This document shows, in pieces, positions 7,702 to 15,559 of a stretch of 64,000 nt of DNA (position 1 is its first letter; each line of letters starts with the position of its first letter). Under the pieces are notes generated by a model. The model did not search any database and was not told where the DNA came from. It saw nothing but the letters and a program-made list of their open reading frames with translations. The stretch covers positions 62,001 through 126,000 of the forward strand of contig CAWGWC010000003.1 in assembly GCA_963826165.1 (NCBI GenBank), written 5' to 3'. The stretch is from JACVRW01 sp963826165 (GTDB lineage Bacteria > Actinomycetota > Thermoleophilia > Solirubrobacterales > Thermoleophilaceae). Position numbers and translations under genes: made by a program.

Positions 7702-8667
7702 ATGGCGCTGAGGCTCGGACTGCTCTCGACCGCGCGGATCAACGAGAAGCTGGTGGCCGGCGCGAACGAGGTCGACGAGGTCGAGGTCGTGGCGGTGGCC
7801 TCTCGCGATCTTGGGCGAGCCGAGCGGCATGCGTCCGGACTGGGCATCGACCGTGCTCACGGCTCGTACGAGGCCCTGCTCGAGGATCCGGAAGTGGACG
7901 CCGTATACGTGTCCCTGCCCAACTCGCTGCACGTGGAGTGGTCGCTCCGCGCGCTCGAGGCCGGCAAGCACGTGCTGTGCGAGAAGCCGATGGCGCGCTC
8001 GCGCGAGCCGGTCGAGCGCGCCTTCGACGCCGCCGAACGCGCCGGCCGGGTGCTGGCGGAGGCCTTCATGTGGCGCCACCACCCGCAAGCCCGGCTGCTG
8101 GTGGAGCTGTTGCCGCGGGTGGGCAGGCTCCGTCTCGTTCGCTCGGCCTTCTCCTTCCGCCTCGACGAGGCGGAGGACGTGAGGTTGTCGGCCGAGCTCG
8201 AGGGCGGCGGTCTCATGGACGTGGGCTGCTACTGCGTGAGCGGGATCCGGCTGGTGGCGGGCAATCCGCTCGAGGCGATGGGCCGTGAGGTGGTGGGCGG
8301 CAACGGCGTAGACCTGCGCTTCACCGGCGCCATGCGCTTTTCCGGCGACGTGCTCGGGCACTTCGACTGCGGCCTCGACATGGCGGCCAGGAGCGAGCTC
8401 GAGGTGGTGGGCTCGGCCGGCTCGCTCGTCCTGCACGACCCCTGGCACTCCCGTGAACCGGTGATCGAGGTGCGCGACGCGGACGGCTCCACCGAGCGGG
8501 TGGAGGCCCAGCGGGCGGATCCCTACGCATGCGAGCTCGAGGACTTCGCCGCGGCGGTGGCGGGTGAGCGCGAGCCGCTGCTCGGGCGAGCCGACGCGCT
8601 CGGCCAGGCAAGCACCATCGCGGCCCTCTACGAGAGCGCCGAGAGCGGCGGGGTGATCGCCGTATGA
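7702..8667 (+). CDS. Gfo/Idh/MocA-family oxidoreductase
   Basis: A 321-residue NAD(P)-dependent dehydrogenase. The N-terminal Rossmann domain shows LGLLSTARINEKLV and AVASRDLGRAERHA, the conserved EKPMARS (Lys of the EKP motif contacts cofactor and substrate), then the C-terminal alpha/beta domain with GGGLMDVGCYCVSG. Several bacterial members oxidise D-xylose or related aldoses at C1. Following the xylose-type importer by 16 bases, it may be the first catabolic step for the imported sugar, but this is inference. The ATG at 7702 fits the domain start; no clear SD is present. Confidence 0.85.
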   Translation: MALRLGLLSTARINEKLVAGANEVDEVEVVAVASRDLGRAERHASGLGIDRAHGSYEALLEDPEVDAVYVSLPNSLHVEWSLRALEAGKHVLCEKPMARSREPVERAFDAAERAGRVLAEAFMWRHHPQARLLVELLPRVGRLRLVRSAFSFRLDEAEDVRLSAELEGGGLMDVGCYCVSGIRLVAGNPLEAMGREVVGGNGVDLRFTGAMRFSGDVLGHFDCGLDMAARSELEVVGSAGSLVLHDPWHSREPVIEVRDADGSTERVEAQRADPYACELEDFAAAVAGEREPLLGRADALGQASTIAALYESAESGGVIAV

Positions 8668-8696
8668 CCGCTCGCTCGTAGCCTTCCTCGGCGAAC

Positions 8697-9899
8697 ATGG
8701 CCGTGAAGAGCGCCGACACGCAAGCGCCGCCGGCGGGCATTCTTGCCCTGGCGGAACGCTACGACCCCGATGTGATCGATCTGCCGGGGGGCCGCGCACT
8801 GCTCCGGCTGTCGGTGAGCGGATCCGGCGACTGGGACGTGCGTCTCACCGGGCGGCGGCTGCGTCTGCTGCCCTCTCCCGACACGAGGGAGCCCGACGCC
8901 GTGATCAGCGCCGACGCCGCCACCTGGCAGCTGGTGGCCGACGACGTGCGCGGCGGCATGGGCGCCTTCCGGCGCGGCCGGCTGACCCTGCGAGGCAGCC
9001 TTCATCTCGGTGTGGGCTTCCTGGCCGCGACGAGCGGCTCGGACGACCCCGGCCGGCTGCGATTCGAGACCCTGCGCAGCCGAAGCGGGCGGGTTTCGAT
9101 CTGCTCGGCCGGGCGCGGGCGCCGCACGCTGCTGTGCCTGCACGGCCTCGGCGGGACGAAGGCGTCGTTTCTCCCCACGGTTGCGGCTCTGGGCGACGAG
9201 TTCCAGGTCGTGGCCATGGACCTGCCCGGCTTCGGGGAATCGGACAAGCCGATCGGCGCCCCCTACAACTCGGCGTGGTTCGCCCGAACGGTCTTCGACA
9301 CGCTCGACTCGCTCGGTCTCGACCGGGCGGATCTGGTGGGCAACAGCATGGGTGGGCGCATAGCCCTCGAGGCAGGGATGACCGAGCCCGAGCGGGTGCG
9401 CAGCCTGACCCTCCTCAGCCCCGCGCTGGCCTGGCTGCGCGACCGGCGCTGGGCGCTGCTGGTGCGCGTGCTGCGCCCCGAGCTCGGGCTGGTCCAGCCC
9501 GCCCCGCGCTGGGCGGTGGAGGGCCTGGTCCGGCGCTTCGTGCCGGGCGGCGACGACGGCTGGTCGGCCGCGGGCGTGGACGAGTTCCTGCGCGCCTACC
9601 TGAGCCCGCGCGGACGCGCCGCGTTCTACGCGTCGGCGCGCAACATCTACCTCGACGAGCCCCGCGGCGACACGGGTTTCTGGACCCGGCTGGCCGAGCT
9701 CCAGCCCAGGTCTCTGTTCGTCTGGGGTCGCAATGACACTCTGGTGCCGATCGGCTTCCGCAGGCATGTGGAGAAGGCGCTCCCGGCGGCTCGTCACCGC
9801 GAGCTTCGCTGCGGGCACGTGCCCCAGCTCGAGCGGCCGGGCGAGACGCACGCGGCGATGCGCGAGTTCCTGAAGGAGCGGAAGGCCGGGAAGGGCTAG
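8697..9899 (+). CDS. Alpha/beta hydrolase with N-terminal SCP2-like domain
   Basis: A 400-residue two-domain protein. Residues about 15-115 (VIDLPGGRALLRLSV, DAVISADAATWQLV, GAFRRGRLTLRGSLHL) look like an SCP2/sterol-carrier lipid-binding domain. Residues 130-395 are an alpha/beta hydrolase with LCLHGLGG, the nucleophile elbow GNSMGG (Ser217), an acid in WGRNDTLVP and the His in CGHVPQLE. The fusion suggests hydrolysis of a lipid-like ester or thioester presented by the N-terminal domain. A TAGCCT hexamer lies 12 bases before the ATG. Its stop overlaps the convergent gene's stop by 4 bases. The SCP2 call is moderately sure, the hydrolase call firm. Confidence 0.82.
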   Translation: MAVKSADTQAPPAGILALAERYDPDVIDLPGGRALLRLSVSGSGDWDVRLTGRRLRLLPSPDTREPDAVISADAATWQLVADDVRGGMGAFRRGRLTLRGSLHLGVGFLAATSGSDDPGRLRFETLRSRSGRVSICSAGRGRRTLLCLHGLGGTKASFLPTVAALGDEFQVVAMDLPGFGESDKPIGAPYNSAWFARTVFDTLDSLGLDRADLVGNSMGGRIALEAGMTEPERVRSLTLLSPALAWLRDRRWALLVRVLRPELGLVQPAPRWAVEGLVRRFVPGGDDGWSAAGVDEFLRAYLSPRGRAAFYASARNIYLDEPRGDTGFWTRLAELQPRSLFVWGRNDTLVPIGFRRHVEKALPAARHRELRCGHVPQLERPGETHAAMREFLKERKAGKG

Positions 9900-11155
9900 A
9901 AGCCTCCGCCGCCGAAGTCTCCTCCGCCGCCGAAGTCTCCGCCTCCAAAGCCGCCGCCGAAATCGCCGCCGCCGAAGTCGCCTCCCTCGGCGGCCTGGGC
10001 ATCCGCGGCGCCGTAGTAGCCCGCGCCAGCGAGCATCGAGCCGTAGAACAGGCTGGGCACCACCGCCGCGGCGAAGAAGCCGGCCGCCCAGGGCGAGAAC
10101 GCGGGACCGGCCTGCCAGTAGGGCACCCGCCGGCCGTTGTAGTCGACCTCACGCATGGACGGCTCCTCGCCGTCCTCCAGCCGCGTGGCATCGGCCGCGC
10201 ACACGGGCACCTCGCGCGCCTCGCCGCCCTCCGGCGCCCACTCCATGTCCTTGACCGAGGGGCCGTGGCGCGGATCGAAGAAGCAGGGCGCGCGGTGCTC
10301 GGGCTCGGCTTCGCCCGCGAAGCGCGCCTTGGCCGCGCTCATCGCCCAGCGGCCCTCCTCGAGCAGCGAGGTGACCTTCTCCATATCGGACAGGCGGCGC
10401 GCGGCCGTGAGTGCCTGGTCGGCCTCCCCGTAGCGCTCCACCGCCAGGTCGTAGCGCGAGCGCGCCTCCGGGTCGGCGTCCGGCATCTCGACGTCCACGT
10501 CGAGCGCCCGGATGTCGTCGCCCAGGGCCACGAGATCGTCGCGGGCGGCCGTCTTGACCTGGGCGAGGTCGGCCTGCTCGCGCTTGTGACGGTTGCGGCG
10601 GCTGAACCCGAACAGCGCAAGCGGCACCGCGAGCAGTATCACCAGGAACCAGGGGAAGCCGCGGCCGCCGTCGTTGCCGGAACCGTCGGCGGCGAAGTCG
10701 GCACGGGCGTCGCCCACCCGGCCCACGAAGTCCTCGAGCACCGCCGCCGTACCGTTGCCGCGCTCGTCTTGAACGGCCTCGTCGGCCAGGCGCCCGGCCT
10801 CGCCCGCTTCGAGCACACTGCTCCCCGAGCGCAGCTGGTTGCCGGTCACCACCGCGTAGGTTCCGGGCTCCCTTACCGCGTTGCCCAGCTCGCCCACGAC
10901 AGCCCCCGGATCGCCGCCCGCCTCGTCCTGTGCGGCCTCGGGCAGGACCGCGACGTACATCGGTCCCGCGCCCTCCTCGGAGATCGAGCGCTTGAGCTGC
11001 GCCACCTCGTCGTCTGACAAGGGGTTCTCGGCGTCAGGGTCGACGTAGACGGAGCTGTTCTCGAGCGCCCGCGCAGCGTCGTCGAGCGTGCCCTGAGCCA
11101 TCGCCACCGGGCAGAGCGCCAGCACCAGGAGGACGGTCAGCAGAGTGGTGCGCAT
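9896..11155 (-). CDS. TPM-domain-like membrane protein with glycine-rich tail
   Basis: A 419-residue envelope protein. A signal peptide (MRTTLLTVLLVLALCPVAMA, residues 1-20) is followed by a TPM/YgcG-like domain (SSVYVDPDAENPLSDDE, MYVAVLPEAAQ, YAVVTGNQL). A transmembrane helix (PWFLVILLAVPLALFGF) comes next, then a helical region of coiled-coil character (YDLAVERYGEADQALTAARR), a conserved block CFFDPRHGPSVKDMEWAP with two further Cys, and a C-terminal (G)GDFGGG repeat tail. TPM proteins act in photosystem or lipid/envelope maintenance in other bacteria; here the function is unknown. The ATG at 11155 gives an excellent signal peptide; the frame is open further upstream without support. Confidence 0.8.
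   Translation of the reverse strand: MRTTLLTVLLVLALCPVAMAQGTLDDAARALENSSVYVDPDAENPLSDDEVAQLKRSISEEGAGPMYVAVLPEAAQDEAGGDPGAVVGELGNAVREPGTYAVVTGNQLRSGSSVLEAGEAGRLADEAVQDERGNGTAAVLEDFVGRVGDARADFAADGSGNDGGRGFPWFLVILLAVPLALFGFSRRNRHKREQADLAQVKTAARDDLVALGDDIRALDVDVEMPDADPEARSRYDLAVERYGEADQALTAARRLSDMEKVTSLLEEGRWAMSAAKARFAGEAEPEHRAPCFFDPRHGPSVKDMEWAPEGGEAREVPVCAADATRLEDGEEPSMREVDYNGRRVPYWQAGPAFSPWAAGFFAAAVVPSLFYGSMLAGAGYYGAADAQAAEGGDFGGGDFGGGFGGGDFGGGGDFGGGGF
9899..9988 (-). repeat. Coding repeat for Gly-Asp-Phe-rich tail
   Basis: The 3-prime end of the TPM-like gene encodes at least four imperfect GDFGGG units from a tandem repeat with core CCGCCGCCGAAGTC on the plus strand. Low-complexity glycine tails of this kind are common in this protein family; unit number may vary between strains by slippage. 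Confidence 0.65.
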
Positions 11156-11187
11156 ACCCGAATGATGGCAGTCGCGGCGACCTGTTC

Positions 11188-12306
11188 TCAGCGCTCGCTC
11201 AACCGCGCGAGCAGGTCCGCCGCCGGCCGCCCCTGATCGTGCACCAGGACGGAGAGCCAGGGGCCGGCCAGATCGTCGACCTTGGCGGCGAGCCGGTCGT
11301 CGTCCATGGGCTGTCCGGGCGAGCCCAGGGACGCCTCGACCCGGGCCAGCTCGCGGCCGTCGGCCGCGATGACGCACTCCGACTCGAGCAGGTCGGCGTC
11401 GGTCTGGACCTCGATCCGCTCCGCGAGCTCGCAGGTGTCCTCGTCGACGCTTTCGAAGCTGTCCACGGAGGGCGGCCCGTGGGCGAGGGTCCACGCGGCG
11501 CAGTAGGGAATGGAGAACTTGGCCTCGAGCCCGTCGGCCGGACGAGGCCCGTAACCCGCAGCCTGAAGCGAGACAGGATGGACGGTGACCTCCACGGCGC
11601 GCGGCTCGGCCACCGCCGCCGCGGCCTCGATCGCGCCGTGTGTCTGCAGGCAGCAGGGCCAGGCCTTGATCCAGTTCTCGGCGATCGCGGGCGTGCCCGG
11701 GTCGGGCCGCTCGTAGGCCCCGCCCGTGGCGTCGGCGAAGCCCTGGGCGGCCTTGGCCAACGGTACCCGCGCGCCCGCGGCGGCCAGCCGCGCCGCCCTC
11801 ACGCCCGACGCCGAGGCCAGGCCCACCTGGAGCGACTTGCCGTGCGAGCCGAACGCCGCCCGCAGCCCGGCCGCCCCCAGCAGAACGATCGCCACCGCGT
11901 GGTCGCGCTGATCGCCGGTCAGGCCCATGAGCGCGGCGGCGGCCACCGCCGCCCCGATGCCGCCGCACACCGCTGTCGGATGGTGATGCCCGTCGTAGAG
12001 CGCCGGGTGGCTGGCGCGAGCCACGGCGCCCATGGCCTCGAAGCCCTCCGCGTACGCGACGAGCACATCACCCAGCGTCGCGCCCCACTCCGCGCCCGTC
12101 ACCAGCGCCGCGGGGGCGGCGGGGGCGGTGAGGTGAGCCAGACCGGGCAGGTAGGTGTCGTCGAAGTCGAGCACGTGCCCGGCCGTGGCCGTCGCCACCA
12201 GCGGCTCGCCCACCGACGCCGCGGCCCGGGCGGCGGGCTCGCCCGCACCCCTGAACGCGCACGCGGCCCAGTCGAGGAAGGCGGTGCGGTAACGGGCGTC
12301 GGTCAC
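11188..12306 (-). CDS. MmgE/PrpD family protein (2-methylcitrate dehydratase-like)
   Basis: A 372-residue protein of the MmgE/PrpD fold, which includes 2-methylcitrate, cis-aconitate and iminodisuccinate-type enzymes. Recognisable blocks are LDFDDTYLPGLAHLTAPAA, SHPALYDGHHHPTAVCG, FGSHGKSLQVGLA, ENWIKAWPCCLQTHG and LEAKFSIPYCAAW. It is somewhat shorter than usual because the first helices of the family are reduced. The GTG start overlaps the stop of the NYN gene upstream (GTGA), which marks one operon. Nothing else in the neighbourhood belongs to the methylcitrate cycle, so I would not call it PrpD proper. Confidence 0.85.
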   Translation of the reverse strand: MTDARYRTAFLDWAACAFRGAGEPAARAAASVGEPLVATATAGHVLDFDDTYLPGLAHLTAPAAPAALVTGAEWGATLGDVLVAYAEGFEAMGAVARASHPALYDGHHHPTAVCGGIGAAVAAAALMGLTGDQRDHAVAIVLLGAAGLRAAFGSHGKSLQVGLASASGVRAARLAAAGARVPLAKAAQGFADATGGAYERPDPGTPAIAENWIKAWPCCLQTHGAIEAAAAVAEPRAVEVTVHPVSLQAAGYGPRPADGLEAKFSIPYCAAWTLAHGPPSVDSFESVDEDTCELAERIEVQTDADLLESECVIAADGRELARVEASLGSPGQPMDDDRLAAKVDDLAGPWLSVLVHDQGRPAADLLARLSER

Positions 12307-12677
12307 GGGTCCAGCCGCCGGCGGAACTGTCCCACTCCCAGCACGTGAGCGCCGGCCCGGGTGACCCGTTCGCCGAGGGCGCCGTCGGAGGTCACCACGG
12401 TGAGGCTCCCCGGATCGTCGTCGGCCTCCACCAGCGCCACGATGTCGTCGTCGGCGGCGTCGCGGCCGCGCCGGCGGGCGAACGCGACCTCCACGCCGGC
12501 CTCCGATTCGATCTCGAAGGGCGCGCCGTCGAAGACGACGGTGACTTCGTCGCCCGTCGAGCGCGCGAGCCCACCCAGTTCGTCGGACAGCGAGCGCATG
12601 GCTCCGGGCCGGTCGCGCCACCAGCCGGTGGGGCGCGACCCGATCACGTTCATGCCGTCCACCAGCCAGCGCGTCAT
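12303..12677 (-). CDS. NYN-domain (YacP-like) putative RNase
   Basis: A 124-residue single-domain protein with MTRWLVDGMNVIGSRP at the N-terminus, then VTVVFDGAPFE and DPGSLTVVTSDGALGERV. These are the acidic strands of the NYN/PIN-like metal-dependent nuclease fold (Asp in VDGMN, Asp in VFDG, Asp in TSDG). YacP/Rae1 homologues cleave ribosome-associated mRNA in Firmicutes; the same activity here is conjecture. The ATG at 12677 overlaps the SDR stop (ATGA) and gives the standard domain start, so an upstream in-frame start is unlikely. Confidence 0.82.
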   Translation of the reverse strand: MTRWLVDGMNVIGSRPTGWWRDRPGAMRSLSDELGGLARSTGDEVTVVFDGAPFEIESEAGVEVAFARRRGRDAADDDIVALVEADDDPGSLTVVTSDGALGERVTRAGAHVLGVGQFRRRLDP

Positions 12678-13462
12678 ACCGGCATCCGCACACCGGTGAG
12701 CTCTTCGCTGAGCGTCCACAGACGCCGGCGCGCCTCGGCGTCGTAGGCCTGAGGCTGGGCCCGGCTCTCGGAGGTCCCGTCGAAGAAGCTCCCGCTCACG
12801 CCGTCGAGCTCCGGGTCGGCGGCCAGACGCAGCGTGGCCTCGACTCCCTCCTCGACCGTGCTCTGCGAGCGCCCGAAGGCCTCGCGCACCATCTTCGTGT
12901 CCATCAGGGTGGCCGGGTGGAGGGCGTTGACGGTGGGGCCCGAGCCGCCGAGGCGCTCCGCGAGCTCGACCGTGAACAGCACCTGGGCGAGCTTGGAGCG
13001 AGCGTAGGCCGTGTAGGCGTGGTAGCCGTGCTCGAACCCGATGTCGCCAAAGTCCACCGGCGCCTGCCCGATCGAGGAGACGTTCACGATGCGCGAGCCG
13101 TCACCGAGCTGCTCGAGCAACAGCCCGGTGAGGGCGAAGTGGGCGAGGTGATTGACGGCAAAGGTCAGCTCGTGGCCGTCGGCGCTCTCGCGGCGTTGTG
13201 GCTCGATGACGCCGGCGTTGTTGACCAGGGTGTCGATACCGTCGACCTGTCCGGCGAGGTCGCGCGCCTCGGCCAGCGAGGCCAGGTCGGCCACGAGGCC
13301 ACGGGCTGCGCCGGTCTCGGCCACCGCCTCGCGCACCTTGCCTGGATCGCGTCCGTGCACCAGCACCGAGGCGCCACGACCGGCCAGCTCCGCCGCCACC
13401 CGCCGGCCGAGCCCATCGGTGGAGCCAGTCACGAGCACCGTCTGCTCGCCCACCGGCTTCAT
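12674..13462 (-). CDS. Short-chain dehydrogenase/reductase
   Basis: A 262-residue NAD(P)-dependent SDR. The cofactor motif TGSTDGLGRR lies near residue 13, then LVNNAGV, the catalytic Ser in IVNVSSIGQ and the Tyr/Lys pair YARSK. The long C-terminus resembles the light-dependent protochlorophyllide reductase/retinol dehydrogenase-like SDRs that act on bulky lipophilic substrates. The start ATG overlaps the stop of the small membrane gene upstream (ATGA). This is the second gene of a four-gene chain joined by overlapping stops and starts. Confidence 0.87.
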   Translation of the reverse strand: MKPVGEQTVLVTGSTDGLGRRVAAELAGRGASVLVHGRDPGKVREAVAETGAARGLVADLASLAEARDLAGQVDGIDTLVNNAGVIEPQRRESADGHELTFAVNHLAHFALTGLLLEQLGDGSRIVNVSSIGQAPVDFGDIGFEHGYHAYTAYARSKLAQVLFTVELAERLGGSGPTVNALHPATLMDTKMVREAFGRSQSTVEEGVEATLRLAADPELDGVSGSFFDGTSESRAQPQAYDAEARRRLWTLSEELTGVRMPV

Positions 13463-13635
13463 CCCCGGCGCTTGACGATCAGGATGATCAGCACCACCAG
13501 CAGCACCCCGGCCACGGCCTGTGCGGCCAGCGCCGTGCCGATCCCCTCGTCCCGGGTGGCATCCCGGATGCCGCCGAACATCACCGACGCCCCGAAGAAG
13601 AGCACGAGCGTCCACAGGACGGCGTTGCGCGACAC
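13459..13635 (-). CDS. Small two-helix membrane protein
   Basis: A 58-residue open frame from GTG: VSRNAVLWTLVLFFGASVMF as first helix, a short charged loop GGIRDATRDEGIGT, then a second helix AAQAVAGVLLVVLIILIV and the basic end KRRG. Its stop overlaps the SDR start by 4 bases and a TATCGT hexamer lies 8 bases before the GTG, so it has both a promoter-like signal and translational coupling. I know no family name. Positive-inside rule favours both termini in the cytoplasm. Confidence 0.65.
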   Translation of the reverse strand: MSRNAVLWTLVLFFGASVMFGGIRDATRDEGIGTALAAQAVAGVLLVVLIILIVKRRG

Positions 13636-13686
13636 GGCCGCGGACGATACTCAGCGGCCCTCGAGTCGGGGCTAGTCTCGGCGGCC
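13636..13686. promoter_or_regulatory. Divergent promoter region with two -10-like hexamers
   Basis: Only 51 bases separate the small membrane gene (minus) from the EamA gene (plus). Each has a TANNNT hexamer exactly 8 bases before its GTG start: TATCGT on the minus strand and TAGTCT on the plus strand. Neither has an SD, which points to leaderless transcripts in both directions. Confidence 0.5.
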
Positions 13687-14568
13687 GTGCGCGATCGTCC
13701 CGTACTGGCAGGCGCCCTGGGCGCGGTAGTGATCGCGTTCTCGGGGATCTTCGTCGCGCTCGCCGACGTCGCGCCCGCCACCGCCGCCTTCTTTCGCTGC
13801 CTCTATGCGCTGCCGGTGCTGCTCGTGCTGGCCCTGATCGAACGCCACCGCTACGGCTCGCGCCCGCTGCGCGAGCGGCTGCCGGTGTTCGGGGCCGGTG
13901 TCGTGTTCGCCGCCAACCTCACGCTCTGGCACTACGCGATCGACGCCGTTGGGGCCGGGCTCGCCACCGTGCTCGGCAACATCCAGGTGATCCTCGTCGG
14001 CCTCATCGCCTGGATCGCCCTCGGCGAGCGCCCGGACAACCGTGAGCTGGGCGCGATTCCGCTGGTGTTCTTCGGTGTGGTGCTGATCTCCGGGGTGATC
14101 GGCGCCGGCGCCTACGGCGACGATCCGTTGCTCGGGGTGATCCTCGGAGTGCTCACGGCGATCTGTTACTCGCTGTTCATCCTGATCCTGCGCCAGGGCA
14201 ACACGGACGAGCGGCGCCCGGGCGGCCCGCTGTTCGACGCCACTCTGTCGGGCGCCGTGTTCTCCGCCGTCGGCGGCGTCGCGATCGGCGACATCGACTG
14301 GACACCTGGCGCCGATGCCCAGCTCTGGCTCGTCCTGCTGGCGCTGTCATCTCAGGTGCTCGGCTGGCTGCTGATCTCGGTCTCGCTGCCGCGGCTGCCG
14401 GCCGTGGTCACCTCGATCATCCTCACGGTCCAGCCCGTATGCGCGGTCTTCCTCGCGGCGCTGATCCTGTCCGAGTCGCCGTCGCCCGTCCAGCTGACCG
14501 GGGTGGCGGTGGTGCTGGCCGGCGTGGGAGTGGCGACGCTCAGGCCGCGAACACCCGCCGCGGCCTAG
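13687..14568 (+). CDS. EamA-family (DMT) transporter
   Basis: A 293-residue membrane protein with ten hydrophobic segments in two EamA repeats, as in drug/metabolite transporters such as RhaT or YdcZ relatives. The first repeat contains AVVIAFSGIFVALADVAPAT and FAANLTLWHYAIDAVGAGLA, the second ICYSLFILILRQGN and LPAVVTSIILTVQPVCAVFL. Substrate is unknown; members export amino acids, nucleosides or small organics. The GTG start has no SD but a TAGTCT -10 at 8 bases. The stop overlaps the convergent carbonic anhydrase by 4 bases. Confidence 0.88.
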   Translation: MRDRPVLAGALGAVVIAFSGIFVALADVAPATAAFFRCLYALPVLLVLALIERHRYGSRPLRERLPVFGAGVVFAANLTLWHYAIDAVGAGLATVLGNIQVILVGLIAWIALGERPDNRELGAIPLVFFGVVLISGVIGAGAYGDDPLLGVILGVLTAICYSLFILILRQGNTDERRPGGPLFDATLSGAVFSAVGGVAIGDIDWTPGADAQLWLVLLALSSQVLGWLLISVSLPRLPAVVTSIILTVQPVCAVFLAALILSESPSPVQLTGVAVVLAGVGVATLRPRTPAAA

Positions 14569-15056
14569 GTGACCTCGCGCAGCCTGCCGGTCTCGACCTC
14601 GTAGACGAAGCCGCGGACGCTGTCCTTGTTGGGAATGAAGGGGCTCGAGGTGATCCGGGCCAGCGACTGACGCAGGTCGCCCTCCAGGTCCGTGAAGGTC
14701 TCTGCCGGCCACTGCGGCTTGATACCGGTCTCCTCCTGGATCTGTGCCCTGAACTCGTCGTCGGTGAAGGTCAGCATGCCGCAGTCGGTGTGATGCACGA
14801 GGATGATCTCCTCGGTGCCGAGCTTGCGCTGGGAGATGGCGAGCGAGCGGATCTCGTCGTCGGTCACCACGCCGCCCGCGTTGCGGATCACGTGGGCGTC
14901 CCCAACCTGGAGGCCGAACAGCGCGTACGGGCTGATCCGCGCGTCCATGCAGGCCAGGATCGCGACCTTGCGCGCCGGCGGCATGGGCAGGTCACCCTTG
15001 TCGAAGCCGTCGGCGAAGGCCTCGGCGTTCTTCAGCAGGTCGTCGGTAGCCGACAT
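14565..15056 (-). CDS. Beta-class carbonic anhydrase
   Basis: A 163-residue enzyme for CO2/bicarbonate interconversion in the cytoplasm. The zinc site is complete: Cys36 with the Asp38-Arg40 dyad in ACMDAR, and His89/Cys92 in HHTDCG. The motif VIRNAGGVVTDDEIRSL is typical of the short beta-CA clade found in actinobacteria. The start ATG lies about 30 bases from the cysteine dioxygenase stop upstream, so it may belong to the same transcript. Length agrees with the clade. Confidence 0.9.
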   Translation of the reverse strand: MSATDDLLKNAEAFADGFDKGDLPMPPARKVAILACMDARISPYALFGLQVGDAHVIRNAGGVVTDDEIRSLAISQRKLGTEEIILVHHTDCGMLTFTDDEFRAQIQEETGIKPQWPAETFTDLEGDLRQSLARITSSPFIPNKDSVRGFVYEVETGRLREVT

Positions 15057-15085
15057 CTCTCGTCTCCTCGTTCGGAAAAAGACAC

Positions 15086-15559
15086 TCAGGCGGTGGCCGC
15101 GGCCACCAGGGTCACCTCGGACGGCCGGGGATGGCGCAGCAGGGCGCCGTCCTCGGCCACCTCGTACGTACCCACACGCTCCAGGGGCGGAGAGTACGCG
15201 TGCAGGGTCACCGCCGGTTCCTGCCCGGCATGGCGCACGCGGTGAATGGCCTCCCGCGCGATGGTCACGCTCTCACCCGCGGACAGCGTGACCTCCACCG
15301 TGCCGCCCAGCGACAGACGTTCCTCGCTGACGGTGCCGGCGAGGACGGTGATCGCCGCCGCGCTCTCGTCGTGGTCGTGGAAGCCGGTGTCGTGGCCGCC
15401 CATCCAGGAGACGACGTAGACCTCCACGTCGTCGTCGCGGTGAAGCAGGACGTGGACGCGCTCCTCGTGGTCGTGGCGCACGAGCGGGCTCCAGGCCTCC
15501 TCGTGCGCCGCCCAGCGAAGAAGCGTGTCGCGCAGAGCGTCCGGCATGAGCTCGCTCAC
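15086..15559 (-). CDS. Cysteine dioxygenase-type cupin
   Basis: A 157-residue cupin that would oxidise a thiol such as cysteine or 3-mercaptopropionate to the sulfinate with non-haem iron. The iron-binding motif is seen as HDTGFHDHDESAAA (two His close together) and the third His in REAIHRVRHAG. The second cupin strand block (VTLHAYSPPL) is typical of type I CDO. The GTG start overlaps the stop of the amidohydrolase (GTGA). Which thiol it uses cannot be read from the sequence. Confidence 0.82.
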   Translation of the reverse strand: MSELMPDALRDTLLRWAAHEEAWSPLVRHDHEERVHVLLHRDDDVEVYVVSWMGGHDTGFHDHDESAAAITVLAGTVSEERLSLGGTVEVTLSAGESVTIAREAIHRVRHAGQEPAVTLHAYSPPLERVGTYEVAEDGALLRHPRPSEVTLVAAATA

